From assembly GCF_034702125.1 (NCBI RefSeq), contig NC_085869.1:11446623-11510622 (forward strand): a stretch of 64,000 nt of DNA, written 5' to 3'. The notes beneath the pieces are model-generated. The model was not told the DNA's origin, searched no databases, and saw nothing but the letters and a program-made list of their open reading frames with translations. Shown here in pieces: positions 36,367-48,073 of the stretch. Position numbers and translations under genes: made by a program. Source of the stretch: Engraulis encrasicolus. Its lineage: Eukaryota > Chordata > Actinopteri > Clupeiformes > Engraulidae. How positions within the stretch are numbered: position 1 is the stretch's first letter; each line of letters opens with the position of its first letter.

Positions 36367-36974
36367 AGGCCAGATTTATGCCGTGTCCAGACCAAGAGCG
36401 AACTACGCTGCCTGGTAGCGTGGGTAGCAGAAAAAGTTTCGCCTTGAATACGCTGTATTCGCTCGAGACGCAGCATTGACATGTTTGATGCAGCTAATCA
36501 CATAACGGCTCTGGCTTGACAGCCTGGGTCATTCGGAGATATGAACGTTCCGATTGGTTGCCGCCGAACAGCGTCAGAGCGAATTCGCCTGCGATTAGAT
36601 TTAGTTTAATCTTCAAAATTCGCTCTGGTAGCGCAAGAAGCTTCGCTCCTGGCGAATTCGCTTTGGTAGCGCAGGTCGCGTGCCCTCCATAGAGAAATAA
36701 TGACTTCCGTCGCTTCGTTTGCTCCGTTCGCTCTTGGTCTGTACACGGCATAAGATGTCATGGGGCCCCTACGCTAAAAACAAGCCTCGACAGTGTCATA
36801 ATTACAAGCTTGGAATTAAGGATGACATGTCTACCAACTGCGCTAATCAAGACACGTGATTTTTTTTTTCTCCATATTACTGCAATTTGTCACTTGTGGC
36901 CAATCAGGGGGCCCCAGGAAGGTGGGGGGCCCTAGGCTGCACCCATATCTAGCCAGTGCATTAATCCGGCCCTG
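36367..36974. mobile_element. MITE of the GGCCAGATTAA family, split by another element
   Basis: Outer ends AAGGCCAGATTT and GCATTAATCCGGCCCTG match the family at 31622. The interior is interrupted by the element at 36378-36751. Confidence 0.55.
36378..36751. mobile_element. Nested MITE with ATGCCGTGTCCAGACC TIRs
   Basis: Ends of about 26 bp (ATGCCGTGTCCAGACCAAGA and a complement with one mismatch). It is inserted near the left end of another MITE. A PIF/Harbinger origin is possible, but the flanking trinucleotides (TTT/AAG) do not prove it. Confidence 0.7.
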
Positions 36975-37309
36975 CGCATATGAATGCAAATGTGCAGCAG
37001 GTACACTCTGTTTACCACTTTGCTTTTAAAAGCAAACTTTGCCAGTGCAGAACACAAAGTAGGGCCAGTGTTCACTGAGACACTGTAAACACTGTTATCA
37101 GGAGGTGATACACTCTCATTGTTTAGCTCTATATTGTCTGCAAACTCTTCACATCTCAGATGGCCTGCTGTGCATACAGCCAGCGCCAGTGTTGTATTTT
37201 TGTGTTTTTATTTTTGCCTATGATCTGCATCCTGCACCTTAGAATCATCCTGTTGCCGTAGCATCTCCATACAAGGGGAAAAAATAAAGCTCCCTCGTTT
37301 CATGCAGAG

Positions 37310-37310
<1 letters not shown>

Positions 37311-37387
<77 letters not shown>

Positions 37388-37391
37388 ATGA

Positions 37392-37469
<78 letters not shown>

Positions 37470-37544
37470 TAGAGAGAGAGAGAAAGTAAGAAAGAAAGAA
37501 AGAAAGAAAGAGAGAGAATGAAAGAAAGAGAGAGAGAATGAAAG

Positions 37545-37603
<59 letters not shown>
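37311..37603. repeat. (GA)n/(GAAA)n compound microsatellite
   Basis: Nearly 300 bp of alternating GA dinucleotide and GAAA tetranucleotide blocks; the polypurine strand is the plus strand. Confidence 0.97.
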
Positions 37604-37605
<2 letters not shown>

Positions 37606-38138
37606 AGACTTTACAGATGTTCTAATCAACCTGTCAGTGTGTTGTAAAAGCCTGAATCTGACTCATAATTTTTGTGGGCTTTAGTGCTCCATGGTTGGCA
37701 TTTAAATGATATCCATGGTTGGAGCAGTCAGCGCACAAAAGACGGCTGGCTTCTCTTTGTGACATGCAGGCACCATGGGGACGGCAGGGTTGGGCAGGGG
37801 AGGCTGAGGAGAGCTTTCCATCAAAATAATACAATGACGGGGCGGCCAAGTGACTCAAGTGTGCAGAAGATATCACAACACTGACACTCCACTGAGGGAT
37901 TTTAGTTGTAGCAATCTTGCCTTCATTGCAAAGTTTGGAGTCTTTTGTTTTCTGAAATTGACAGCCTCACAGAAAGGTACCATTTTAGATATCTGTGTGG
38001 TTATGAATTTTCATTCTCTTAGTTACTCATCACACTCGCAATAAATGATACTTATCTGAATTGGAGGGGTTTACTCAGGTTATATGTAGTAGTACAACAG
38101 TATGAAAAAGATATCATCTACTGTACATAATACATCTA

Positions 38139-39321
38139 CAACCCCAACTCCGGTGAGGTTGGGACGTTCGGTAAACTGAGAATAAAATCAAAATGCTATC
38201 ATTTTCAAAACATTCAATACATATGTACTCATTTCTAATTTGATAACTGCAACACGTCTCAAATAAGTTGGGACGGGGATCAGTGAAATGTTAAAAACAT
38301 CCAAATAAGATAAAACAACAAGGAAGAACATTTCAAAATGAATTGTACTGATGAACAATTTGAGTGTCCAGGTATAAGACAATCACAGAGAGGCTGAGTC
38401 ACTCAGAATTAAAGATGCAGAGGCAACAATTAGTTATTAGCCTACATAAAGTTTTGAATTCCCTTGATTTACCGTGATTGAGTTTATATAAGACATATTT
38501 TTGTCATTAAAATAATTGCATAGGTTCATGACATCATGAAATATATATTGGCTGTAGTCTCACTCTAGCACTCCGAGAATTACAGCTAGTGAAAACAATG
38601 AAAATGTGCTACAATGAAAATTGGCCATGCAATTTGTGTTAGTGCTAACTTCAAAAGTCAGCCTCCATGATGGCATGGGGGTGCAGTAGTACGTTGGTTA
38701 AGCTGTTCTAACTCACCTGTAGAATTGAATACAGTACTGAATGATATAAATGGGTTTTAAACAGCATGAAAAGCCATTCATGCATTGTATTTTGAAGGGA
38801 TATCTTCGATTACTTCCACATAGTAAGGACAAATTGCATTCTCTACTATGTTTTAACAGTTTAACTCCAACATAAGGTCCAGCAGGACATAAAATGGCTG
38901 GCTTTTGGTCAAGACCTGTCACACTGTAAGCACTACAGAAAGGAAAACATTGCAAAACATGACAAGGAATACACCTACCATTTAAGCTGTTGAAATCATA
39001 TCCAAGATAGGAATCAACACTGTTTTTATATAAAATCATCTCATCGGTTAATGCTATTAAGTGTTGTCCTTTGTTTTGTTTTTAGTCTTCCTCGACATTT
39101 GCTGCCTTTTATTGTCCCCGTCCCAACTCTTTTGAGACGCGTTGGATTTACATATTCATGAATATCCCCCAAAACAATAATTTTGGTCAGTTTTGATGGC
39201 TGACATGTTTTCTTTGTACCGTTCCTCAGCTAATGTCAGAACCAGACTTTTTGAAAATGGCAGTATTTTGTTATTATTCACAATTAACCTTGCGTCCCAA
39301 CTTCTATGGAGTTGGGGTTTG
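38139..39321. mobile_element. Non-autonomous Tc1/mariner-type element
   Basis: Ends CAACCCCAACTCC and GGAGTTGGGGTTTG are inverted and flanked by TA (38137-38138 and 39322-39323). Subterminal GTTGGGACG motifs recur in inverted orientation. 1.18 kb without a recognisable transposase. Confidence 0.75.
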
Positions 39322-39687
39322 TACATGTATGTACGTACCTGCATTGTACTACCCTAACCCTAAGAATATGATGTAGCGTAACTTGTCACACAATTTGTTT
39401 GAAAACCTACTAATACAAGAAAAGTAGTGTAACCGAAATATTAAAAGAAAATTGATATATTCTCCCATTTTTATGTTTTTTAAAAAATAATTTAATTTGC
39501 CTAATGTATTATTCTCAACATGGCAAGTGAAGTGAGATATGAGGCAGTGGCTTGAAATATGAAATAAATGAAATATTTTGACAATGGGAATAAGCCTGAC
39601 TAAACTAAATGCCTAATGGTTTGCGAGCCGGTGCTTCATGGAGAGCATTCATCCTTTGACACACGGCGCCGGAAGGAGTTTTTCTCT

Positions 39688-39912
39688 GCCACCAGGGCTG
39701 AACTGGCCATCTGGCATAGCGGGCATTTCCCAGTGGGCCCCGCACCCATGTGGGCCCCTATTCTCAGAAATGTAAAAAAGAAAAAAAAAATTAAATCTGA
39801 AAATAGGGGCCCACAAGGGTGAGTCAGCTCTGCGCTACTAATTATGAGGGGGCCCTTTTGGCCCTTTAGGCCCAAAAGTGCCCGGGCCCTATTTCTCCCC
39901 CAGTCCAACACT
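39688..39912. mobile_element. GGCTGAACTGGCCATCTGGC MITE copy
   Basis: Shares TGGCCATCTGGCATAGC, GGGCATTTCCC and GTGGGCCCCTATT with 51467-51690, and its right-hand block with 53935-54045 in inverted orientation. Confidence 0.6.
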
Positions 39913-40069
39913 GTCTGCCACTGCTCCACTCTCCACTCTCCTCCCTCCCTGCCTCTCTTCACTCCTTTTCTCTCTACCTCATTAGATGATTAGGCCCTCC
40001 GACTGGGTTGAACCAGGCGCACCCGCAACCCACTCACTGCCTATTCAAGTGTGCCATGCTAAGAAATAG

Positions 40070-40145
<76 letters not shown>
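40070..40145. repeat. (GA)n microsatellite
   Basis: About 75 bp of pure GA, followed by a C-rich stretch (40155-40260) in which CCCCAAA is repeated. Confidence 0.95.
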
Positions 40146-40146
<1 letters not shown>

Positions 40147-40440
40147 CAAAGATAGCCCAGCCCAGCCCAGCCCAACCAAACCAGCCCCCAAACCCCAAAC
40201 CCCAAACCCTACCCTACCCGCCCCCCTCACCCCTCACCCCACTCACCACCCCTACAGCTACACCCATCCCAAGGCCCCCCCACCAACATCTAAATTGCTC
40301 GTGTCAAATTTGCTTCCCACCCCAGTGTGTGGGCTTCTCAGCCAGGGCTGTCATGTCACAGTGCTCCAGCGCGAGGCCCTGTCTCGAGCCCGCTGCTGCT
40401 GCTGCTGCCCGCCTGCATCCCTCACGGCTCTGTGTGCTTA

Positions 40441-40489
40441 CCACACACACACATAGACACGCAGACACACACGCACGCACGCACGCACA

Positions 40490-40544
<55 letters not shown>

Positions 40545-40549
40545 GCACA

Positions 40550-40623
<74 letters not shown>

Positions 40624-40627
40624 CACA
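40441..40627. repeat. (CA)n microsatellite
   Basis: About 185 bp of CA with periodic GCACGCACACAAACA interruptions, itself repeated once within the tract. Confidence 0.95.
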
Positions 40628-40714
40628 TGCTGTCACATTGGATTAGAGACTGTGTGGCCGATCAGGCTGTTTCACTCCATTTCATTTTGTGCAAAGAGTA
40701 GGCTATCTGCTATT

Positions 40715-40875
40715 ACCAGGGCCGCTGACAGCTTTGGCCGGGCCCAGGACAAAGTCATCTGAAAGGGCAACCTCAGCCCAATAGATACAATGTAATGAGG
40801 ACCCAATTCTGGGCCCCCTCTCTCCCTGTGCCCGGGACAAGAGTCCCCTTTGTCCCACCCTGTCAGCACCCCTGT
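40715..40875 (+). repeat. GGGCCGCTGACAGCTTTGGC dispersed repeat
   Basis: Around 150 bp sharing GCTGACAGCTTTGGCCG, CCCAATAGATACAATGTAAT and CCCCTTTGTCC with copies at about 35757-35885, 48577-48716, 48772-48914 and, inverted and partial, about 28330-28395. Short and non-coding; probably a MITE or SINE-like family. Confidence 0.65.
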
Positions 40876-42576
40876 CTACTACTGCCCCATACAGTACTGT
40901 AAGCATGGCTTTGCTTCCTGATGGATGGATGCTTAATGTGGATTTTTAAACCATTATCCCGGCTGAGCGGAAACCACAAACATGCGGTTGAGGCAGAGCC
41001 AGAGTCTTACAATAGTGTTGCTTGTGGGAGTGCTATCGCTGAGAAAAAGCAGAGATCAGAGATGGCATGGCAATAGCCAATGCTAGATGCATGTGTAGCT
41101 ATGTATGCAAGTAGAGCTCTATGGAAGCTGCATCCGAAATCTGGTAGGCACTGCCTCCTTACCAGAAAGCTTACCACTCTGCTCCCTGACCGGTAGCTTC
41201 TATGTAGAAAGCCAGCCACTCGTAAGCACACATCGGGCCCACTACAGTCATTTGCATAACCTTTGAACCGGATTGGTCCCTGGGGGCCGCCTGTGATTGC
41301 ACTAATGACCAATGACTGTACAGTTGTCGAAACTCCCGTGACTTCTGGGACAGCAAAGTATCCATTGTTTGCCCACTGCGATCGGATATAGAAACACATC
41401 CGAGTGACGTTTGCCACCTTGGGTATTCAGACTTACCACATAGTCGATTCCTTATGTTTTGCCGTCTACATAGGAAGGATGCGACCTATGACTCTGTGCA
41501 TGTTTGGCGCCCCCTGCAGATGAGACATGCACACCGTGGTGGGACAAACAGAGCCACACAAGGTGTGTTCAGGATGGCAGAGGATTGCGCTGATCCTCGT
41601 TCCCGCACCTAATCTTGAATTGGCTGGCGTGTTCATGACGCAACTCTGAGTGTTGGGGAACAGGAAAGTTGGTTTGAAAACTGAAAAAAATGTCGCTAAG
41701 CAATCCTACACGGATCCATTGACTTTCACTAGCTTAGCGACATACTCCCTCTTTTAACTTGTCTTAAAGCAAGACAACGCTTAACATGAAAAATAAGACA
41801 CTTTACCACCTTTATAAACCCCAGCCAACGATTTTAACTGTATTAAGCCCCAAAATAGTCCCCAGTAAACCAGTTAGCAACTTAACATTCGTAGTTCTGC
41901 AGTGGGTAATTGCATAACAACCAACAGAGCAGCTCAGCCAGTGCTAGCCAACAACAATGGCTTTCAGAAAAACACTCTCCTGGCTAGCAAGAGAGACTGA
42001 AGCAGAATGAGAGAAACTCTTCCCTTTGTTTGCTGAGCGAGCGAGCGAGCTCAAAACCTTGTGAACTTCTTTCTTACTGTAGGTAGTTTCAGGTCACCAT
42101 TCCTTCCCTCACCAGAGAGATATCACAGGGCACGGCGCCTCAGACATTAATCAAATTTTCATGCCCCCGGGTTAATCACAAATGAAACAGCCACAGGGAA
42201 ATTAAAGTCGGACTACTTAGCTTGTCTCACATTTCTGAAATATGACTGTATAGTCACCGCCGCACTGGCTTCGAGAATGCTGGTTTTGTATTTCTTCCCC
42301 CCTCTCATCCAATTACTGGAGATGCATTAGTCAATACGTAATTCATCTGTGCAACCCGGGGAAGATGCGGACTCACTGCAAATATCGTAGGCCTGCCAGT
42401 GCCTGCCTACCTGTGGCAAGAATCCCTCTGGATATATATCTTTTTTTTTGTATTTATGGTGAGTCGGTGCGTTGATGCGTTCACAGAAAAGCACTGACCT
42501 CATGAGAAAAAAATTGGACAGTACTTGTGTTGATGACAGTGATTGCTATCACCAGGCCAACTCTGTAGCTCACAGG

Positions 42577-42795
42577 CAGTGTTGCCAGATGTGTCTGATC
42601 AAATCTCGCCCAAAAGGTGCTCAAAAACCGCCTGGAAGGGCTAAATTGCGCCCAATTTCAACAATTTGTATTGATCTCTATGGGCATAAAACTGCAGAAA
42701 AAAACGCCAAATGTCAGATTTTTACCATTTCTACCCGCCGCCGGCTATCCCAAACAGCCCAATTGGGCGGGTAACCGCCCAATCTGGCAACACTG
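42577..42795. mobile_element. hAT-like MITE with perfect 8-bp TSD
   Basis: Ends CAGTGTTGCCAGAT and ATCTGGCAACACTG are perfect inverted repeats, flanked by CTCACAGG at 42569-42576 and again at 42796-42803. 219 bp, non-coding. Confidence 0.9.
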
Positions 42796-42937
42796 CTCAC
42801 AGGCAGGGGGAAAGAACAACTTTTAAAGGAGAGCGGCTAATCTTCTGCAGACAATCAATCTGTTCAGCTAATGTTGACTTGACCTCAGGTGCCCTCTGCA
42901 GCTCTGCCAACAAACACAAAGACAGACACAGACATGG

Positions 42938-42991
42938 ACACACACACACACACACGCACACACACACACACACACACAGACATGTACACAG

Positions 42992-43022
<31 letters not shown>

Positions 43023-43034
43023 GACAAACACACA

Positions 43035-43132
<98 letters not shown>

Positions 43133-43144
43133 CACACACACACA
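42938..43144. repeat. (CA)n microsatellite at the LINE 3' junction
   Basis: About 200 bp of CA with GACA and GCGC interruptions, directly abutting the (GGCAA)n tail of the retrotransposon at 43145. Confidence 0.95.
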
Positions 43145-43399
43145 CCAGGCAAGGCAAGGCAAGGCAAGGCAAGGCAAGTTTATTTATATAGCGCATTTCA
43201 TACACAGGTGCAACTCAATGTGCTTCACAAAGTTAACAAATGTAAATGAAAGGAAACAGGGAAGAAAGAAGGAAATGAATTAGAGTCAAAAAGCATTTAA
43301 AAACATTAAGATAAAACATAAGGTAAAAATAATAATAAAATAAAATAAAATGAAACAAATTAAATAAAAAATAAAAATAATAAGAATAAGTAATTTAAG

Positions 43400-46348
43400 C
43401 TAGGGGAAAGCATCTGAGAACAGCTTTGTCTTGAGTCTAGATTTAAAGCTATCAATAGTGGGTGCATTTTTTATGTCATCTGGAAGCTGGTTCCAAAGCT
43501 TTGAAGCATAGAAGCTAAAGGCTGCCTCTCCACACTTTGTTTTGACTTTTGGAATCACCAGCAAATTCTTCTCCGTTGACCTTAGTGACCTAGTTGGTGC
43601 ATACAGCTGAAACATATCCAGTAGATATGTGGGTCCCATTCCATTTAGTGATTTAAACACAAGTAGCATAGCCTTAAAATCAATTCTGTAGCTTACTGGG
43701 AGCCAATGCAGCGATCTTAAAATTGGAGTAATGTGGTCGAACTTCCTTGTCTTTGTAAGAACCCTTGCAGCTGCGTTTTGTACAAGTTGAAGCTGTTTAA
43801 TGGTTTTATTGGGGAGGCCAGTAAAAAGACTGTTACAGTAATCAACTTTACTAGAAATAAAGGCATGTATTAGCTTCTCCAGATCATGTTTAGACATCAG
43901 GCCCCTAAATTTAGAGACGTTTTTTATGTGATAAAATGCAGACTTAGTAATAGCTTTCATGTGACTGTTGAAGTTTAGGTCACTGTCAATGAGGACCCCA
44001 AGATTTTTAACTGTTTCCCTTGCTTTCAGTCCCTTCGTTTCAAGGATAGTAGCAATCTTTTGTCTCTCCTCTCTTTTCCCAAATATAATTACTTCAGTTT
44101 TATCTGTGTTCAGCTGGAGGAAATTGTGAGACATCCATTTGTTAATTTGGTCCATGCAATGATAGAGTGATTCAAGGGGGGTATAGTCATTTGGGGACAT
44201 AGATAAGTAGAGCTGGGTATCATCCGCATAGCTATGGTAATTTATGGAGTTATTCTCGATAATGTGTCCCAGTGGCAACATATAAAGATTGAACAGTAGT
44301 GGTCCCAGAATGGAGCCCTGGGGGACCCCACAATCCAGAGACATTGGTGATGAAGTATGTCTTCCAATGGCGACAAAAAAACTTCTTTGTTGTAAGTACG
44401 ATTTTAACCAGTCGATCACTATGCCCGTAAAGCCAACCCAGTGTTCCAGTCTATGTAGTAGTATAGAATGATTAACTGTATCGAAAGCAGCACTCAAATC
44501 AAGAAGTACCAAGACGGATGATTTGCCAGCATCAGAATTCAATCTTATGTCATTCATAACTTTAATAAGAGCTGTTTCAGTGCTGTGGTAGGCACGGAAA
44601 CCTGATTGAAACTTATCAAAATAGCTATTAGAGATTAGAAAAGCAGTTAATTGGTTAAAAACAATTTTCTCTATTATTTTACCCATGAATGGTAGATTGG
44701 ATATGGGCCTATAGTTGTTTAGTACCAGTGCATCCAGGTTGTTCTTTTTCAGTAAGGGTTTCACAACTGCTTCTTTCAGACAGCCTGGGAATATGCCTGT
44801 TTGTAGTGAGGTGTTGATGATCTGAAGTACATCTGATGATATTAGATTTAAGATGGATTTGAAGAAGGCTGTTGGTAAAATATCTAAGTCAGATGTAGAG
44901 GAGCTAAGACTTTGTACCGTTCTATTAAGAATGTCCACATCAACTAAATGAAAATTTCTCATGAGGTTAGGATTTAACTTCACCATAGCAAGCTGGTCTG
45001 AATCTTGGGTCGGTTGCACATGTGTGAGTATGTTTGCACGTATTTTTTCAATCTTTCCTTTGAAAAAGGATGCGAACTCATTGCATTTGCTGACTGAGAG
45101 GAACTCAGAGGGCATTAGATTTGGGGGCCTTGCTAGCTTTTCCACAGTGCCAAACAGGACACGTGCATTATTAATATTTCTGTTAATTATGTCAGAGAAA
45201 AAAGATTGTCTAGCTTTAGAAATTTCTTGGTTGTATTTCGAGAGTGTGTGTTTATAGATTTGGTAGTGGACTTCAAGTTTGGATTTACGCCACTGTCTTT
45301 CAGCCCTCCTGCATTCTTGCTTTAGCAATATAACTGTGGGATTCTTTCTCCAAGGTGCTTTTTCACGTCCCACTGTTTTGATTTTTTCGGGGGCAATAAC
45401 ATCCATAATACGGGTCATCCTTGAATTAAAATTAACCATGAGATCATCTGCACTCTCTGAGGTTTGACTTTGGATCTCTGAAAGTGCTTGCTGAAAGAGT
45501 GAGGCTGTCTCACAGTTGATTATACGTTTTTTGACTGTAACAGATTCCCTTTGAACATGAGGGTACATAGAAACATCAGAAAAAATGCAGTAATGGTCAG
45601 AAAAGCCATAGTCTTTGACACTAGCACAAGCATTAAGGCCTTTTGTTATTATTAGGTCTAAAGTGTGACCTTGGTTGTGTGTTGGTCCTGTTACATGCTG
45701 TGTGAGGCTAAAAATGTCAATAAGACTTAAAAATTCCTTAGCATAGACATTCTCTAAGTCGTCCACGTAAAAATTAAAATCGCCTGCTATAAACAAGCTA
45801 TCATAGTTCACACAAACATTCGACAACAGCTCACCAAATTCCTCTAAGAAGAGTGGTGCAGAAAGTCTTGGAGGTCTGTAAATAGTCAATAACAGTATGT
45901 CAGAAGAACATTTTAGAACTGCAGCTAAGTATTCAAAAGATGAAAATTCACCTAGTGATGTCTTTTGACATTGAAACAGTGCCTTGAAAATAATTGCTAT
46001 CCCCCCTCCCTGTTTATTCTGCCTTTCTGTACTAATGAAATTAAAGTGTGACGGAGTTGCTTCTATAAGTGTGATAGAGCTAGTGGATTTTTCCAGCCAT
46101 GTTTCAGTTAAAAATAAAAAATCAAGGTTGTGGGTACAGATAAACTCATTGACAACAAAAGGCTTGTTCCTTAGAGATCTACTATTCTGTAAAGCTAATT
46201 TAGCATTGAGCATTGGAGGCATTTCCACTGTGGTAGTGAGTTTTTTTGGGACAAGTCTGAGATTTCCCATGCTTGCCGTCTTGGGGGAATGTATGCGTGT
46301 CCTCAAGAGACCTCGTTTTGTTGTTAGAACTGGAATAAGATTGTCCAC
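43400..46348 (-). CDS. LINE ORF2: endonuclease-reverse transcriptase polyprotein
   Basis: 982 aa. The N-terminal half is an apurinic-type (EEP) endonuclease that nicks target DNA: NSRSLRNK at 55-62, TETWL at 71-75, GDFNF at 189-193 and SDHY at 250-253 match the conserved Asn, Glu, Asp and Asp-His positions. The central part is a reverse transcriptase: NNYRPIS (544-550), LDLSAAFDTV (616-625), GVPQGSILGPLLF (674-686) and the catalytic YADD (707-710). The C-terminus (about 770-982) is the conserved non-enzymatic tail of L2/CR1-type elements, with HWLPV at 881-885. All key acidic residues are present, so the enzyme could be functional. The start is the first ATG after ORF1; a later Met (27) is also possible. 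Confidence 0.93.
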   Translation of the reverse strand: MDNLIPVLTTKRGLLRTRIHSPKTASMGNLRLVPKKLTTTVEMPPMLNAKLALQNSRSLRNKPFVVNEFICTHNLDFLFLTETWLEKSTSSITLIEATPSHFNFISTERQNKQGGGIAIIFKALFQCQKTSLGEFSSFEYLAAVLKCSSDILLLTIYRPPRLSAPLFLEEFGELLSNVCVNYDSLFIAGDFNFYVDDLENVYAKEFLSLIDIFSLTQHVTGPTHNQGHTLDLIITKGLNACASVKDYGFSDHYCIFSDVSMYPHVQRESVTVKKRIINCETASLFQQALSEIQSQTSESADDLMVNFNSRMTRIMDVIAPEKIKTVGREKAPWRKNPTVILLKQECRRAERQWRKSKLEVHYQIYKHTLSKYNQEISKARQSFFSDIINRNINNARVLFGTVEKLARPPNLMPSEFLSVSKCNEFASFFKGKIEKIRANILTHVQPTQDSDQLAMVKLNPNLMRNFHLVDVDILNRTVQSLSSSTSDLDILPTAFFKSILNLISSDVLQIINTSLQTGIFPGCLKEAVVKPLLKKNNLDALVLNNYRPISNLPFMGKIIEKIVFNQLTAFLISNSYFDKFQSGFRAYHSTETALIKVMNDIRLNSDAGKSSVLVLLDLSAAFDTVNHSILLHRLEHWVGFTGIVIDWLKSYLQQRSFFVAIGRHTSSPMSLDCGVPQGSILGPLLFNLYMLPLGHIIENNSINYHSYADDTQLYLSMSPNDYTPLESLYHCMDQINKWMSHNFLQLNTDKTEVIIFGKREERQKIATILETKGLKARETVKNLGVLIDSDLNFNSHMKAITKSAFYHIKNVSKFRGLMSKHDLEKLIHAFISSKVDYCNSLFTGLPNKTIKQLQLVQNAAARVLTKTRKFDHITPILRSLHWLPVSYRIDFKAMLLVFKSLNGMGPTYLLDMFQLYAPTRSLRSTEKNLLVIPKVKTKCGEAAFSFYASKLWNQLPDDIKNAPTIDSFKSRLKTKLFSDAFP

Positions 46349-46411
46349 GGGTCCCCTTATCTGCTTATTTTCAAAACAACTGTTACTATGTGGGTAGGGA
46401 CCCAGTTGATA

Positions 46412-48073
46412 TCAGACTGTGCTTTCAACCATGTCATCCTCACTGATACTACTGTACTCCAGAGCACAGACAGGTGGTTGTGGGGCCTTGCCTTTTTTGG
46501 GTGCAGTCATGGATGGAAGTATCCTTTTAGATTTTGGGGTAGAATGAGGTTGACCTTGAGAAATATCCGCATAGGAGGCTTGGTAGGAATGTCTGGGGGT
46601 AGAAAAGGTAGATCTGGCATAGGGGAGTAGTCTCGCCATAGTTTCTGGAAATCTCAGTCTGGGAGATGAAGATGGTGTTTCGTCGTTCCGGGAAGGTTGT
46701 GATTCCATTGGTGATTGCATTTTGTCGCCGTTGCCAGGGCTTGCTGGTGGCTGCGTTTCGCCACATCTGGGGGGTGAGTTTGGTTTTGAGGAAACCACAT
46801 TTCCTATTTCCTGTGTGGACAGTCGCTTTTTGGCAGACCTGGGAGGTGGAATTGGTGATGCCAATGGCATTTTGCCAGTCCGACAAGGAGGTGAACACTT
46901 GATCTCCGGCGAGCGGCTTGCTGCCAGTTTCTGTGACAGATCTTCCAGCTGTTCCGAAAGCTGGTTCAGTTTGTGGCGAGTTCTGTGTGTTCCGTTGTTT
47001 TCCACTTGAGCAGAGAGGGACTTGGCTACGTCATCTGTGTGTGTGCTTTCGCCAGTCTGTGGCTCAGTTTGCACACTTACAGGCACAGAGGGCTTGTTGA
47101 AATGCCCCTGTGTCTGAGTGGATACAGATACAGGCCGCTTATCAGCGCCCAAGGTCTCAATGCTGTAAACCAACTGGTCTGTCAGCACTTTGGCGCCGGT
47201 CCAACTCAGTTCTGCACTGTTTTTTTTGAAAAGTACAGTGCGTCTCCAGAAACGGTCGAAATTGTCAACAAAGCTGATACCGTTGGATCTGCATGTCCTT
47301 GACAGCCATGTGTTTAAGCAATTTAATCTCGAAAACGCAAAGTCGCGATAGCATGGTGCTGGTATTGGCCCGCTGATGAAGAATGGAATTTTCAGATCTT
47401 TCAGAGTTGAAAATAAGTCATTAAAATCCTTTTTGACAGTTATTTGCTCTTTGAACAGATCCGCTGCCCCACAGTGAACAACAAGGCGATCAATAGATCT
47501 GTGGTCAGACACCAATTGTGGGATACTGTCCTTGGTCTCACGTACGGATGCATGGGGCAGACAGGACACTTTAAAAGTTCCATTTCCGATATTTTTCACA
47601 CTCAGATCACCAACAACAAGTGTTGTAGGAGAGGCAGGCAGCTGCCGTCTAACTTTGTTCTTGTTATTCCAATGCGGTGTACGTTCAGTTTTTATTCTGG
47701 GAGCAACTGGTTCCACTTGTTCAAGGCACTCAAATCGATTTTGAAGTTTTATGGGCTGCCCTGAAAAAGTTGGTCTGGCAGCAGCAGACCGCACTGGTGT
47801 TGAAGTTAGTATTTTATCTCTGTTTTTGGGTCGAGCCCCTTTGCTTTCCCAATAGTGAGTAGGCCTACTCACATTTTGCTTTGCGAAGCTTTTGCCAGGT
47901 GTTTCGTCCAGCGTCACAAATGTCACATCAGCCGGTCGTTGGTCTGCTTTTGCATTTGCGGCACCTGTTTCAGGACTTCCTTCAGTCTTTGATAGGCGAT
48001 CACCCAGTAAGGATTCCAGGGCAGAAATCCGTTGTTCCAGCAGTATCCATTTTTTGGACTGTCGTTGTCGCAT
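46412..48073 (-). CDS. LINE ORF1 protein with degenerate esterase-like domain
   Basis: 553 aa, the RNA-binding/chaperone partner of ORF2. Residues 5-30 have a short leucine-heptad (coiled-coil-like) segment. Residues about 150-310 have the fold pattern of the SGNH/GDSL esterase found in ORF1 of CR1/L2 elements: TLVVGDLS (151-158), VVHCGAAD (198-205) and SWTGAKVLTDQL (290-301). The three catalytic blocks normally read GDS, GxND and a His near the end; here they read GDL, GAAD and WTG, so serine, asparagine and histidine all appear replaced. The C-terminal ~200 residues are Ser/Pro-rich and probably disordered. Esterase assignment is inference from pattern. Confidence 0.8.
   Translation of the reverse strand: MRQRQSKKWILLEQRISALESLLGDRLSKTEGSPETGAANAKADQRPADVTFVTLDETPGKSFAKQNVSRPTHYWESKGARPKNRDKILTSTPVRSAAARPTFSGQPIKLQNRFECLEQVEPVAPRIKTERTPHWNNKNKVRRQLPASPTTLVVGDLSVKNIGNGTFKVSCLPHASVRETKDSIPQLVSDHRSIDRLVVHCGAADLFKEQITVKKDFNDLFSTLKDLKIPFFISGPIPAPCYRDFAFSRLNCLNTWLSRTCRSNGISFVDNFDRFWRRTVLFKKNSAELSWTGAKVLTDQLVYSIETLGADKRPVSVSTQTQGHFNKPSVPVSVQTEPQTGESTHTDDVAKSLSAQVENNGTHRTRHKLNQLSEQLEDLSQKLAASRSPEIKCSPPCRTGKMPLASPIPPPRSAKKRLSTQEIGNVVSSKPNSPPRCGETQPPASPGNGDKMQSPMESQPSRNDETPSSSPRLRFPETMARLLPYARSTFSTPRHSYQASYADISQGQPHSTPKSKRILPSMTAPKKGKAPQPPVCALEYSSISEDDMVESTV

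Larger units (their letters stand above)
31156..38138. other. Gene desert with nested MITEs and TAGGCCTA motifs
   Basis: Apart from the elements listed separately (31622, 31970, 34013, 35234, 35757, 36367 and 37311), no coding exon is recognisable. The octamer TAGGCCTA and its core AGGCCT recur unusually often here. Confidence 0.5.

Noticed and set aside
40008..40646. 212-codon plus frame
   Set aside because: Translation of (GA)n and (CA)n tracts with Pro-rich filler; no coding signature.
46973..47302. Several 60-137 codon plus frames across 44-48 kb
   Set aside because: Shadows of the LINE ORF1 and ORF2 on the minus strand.
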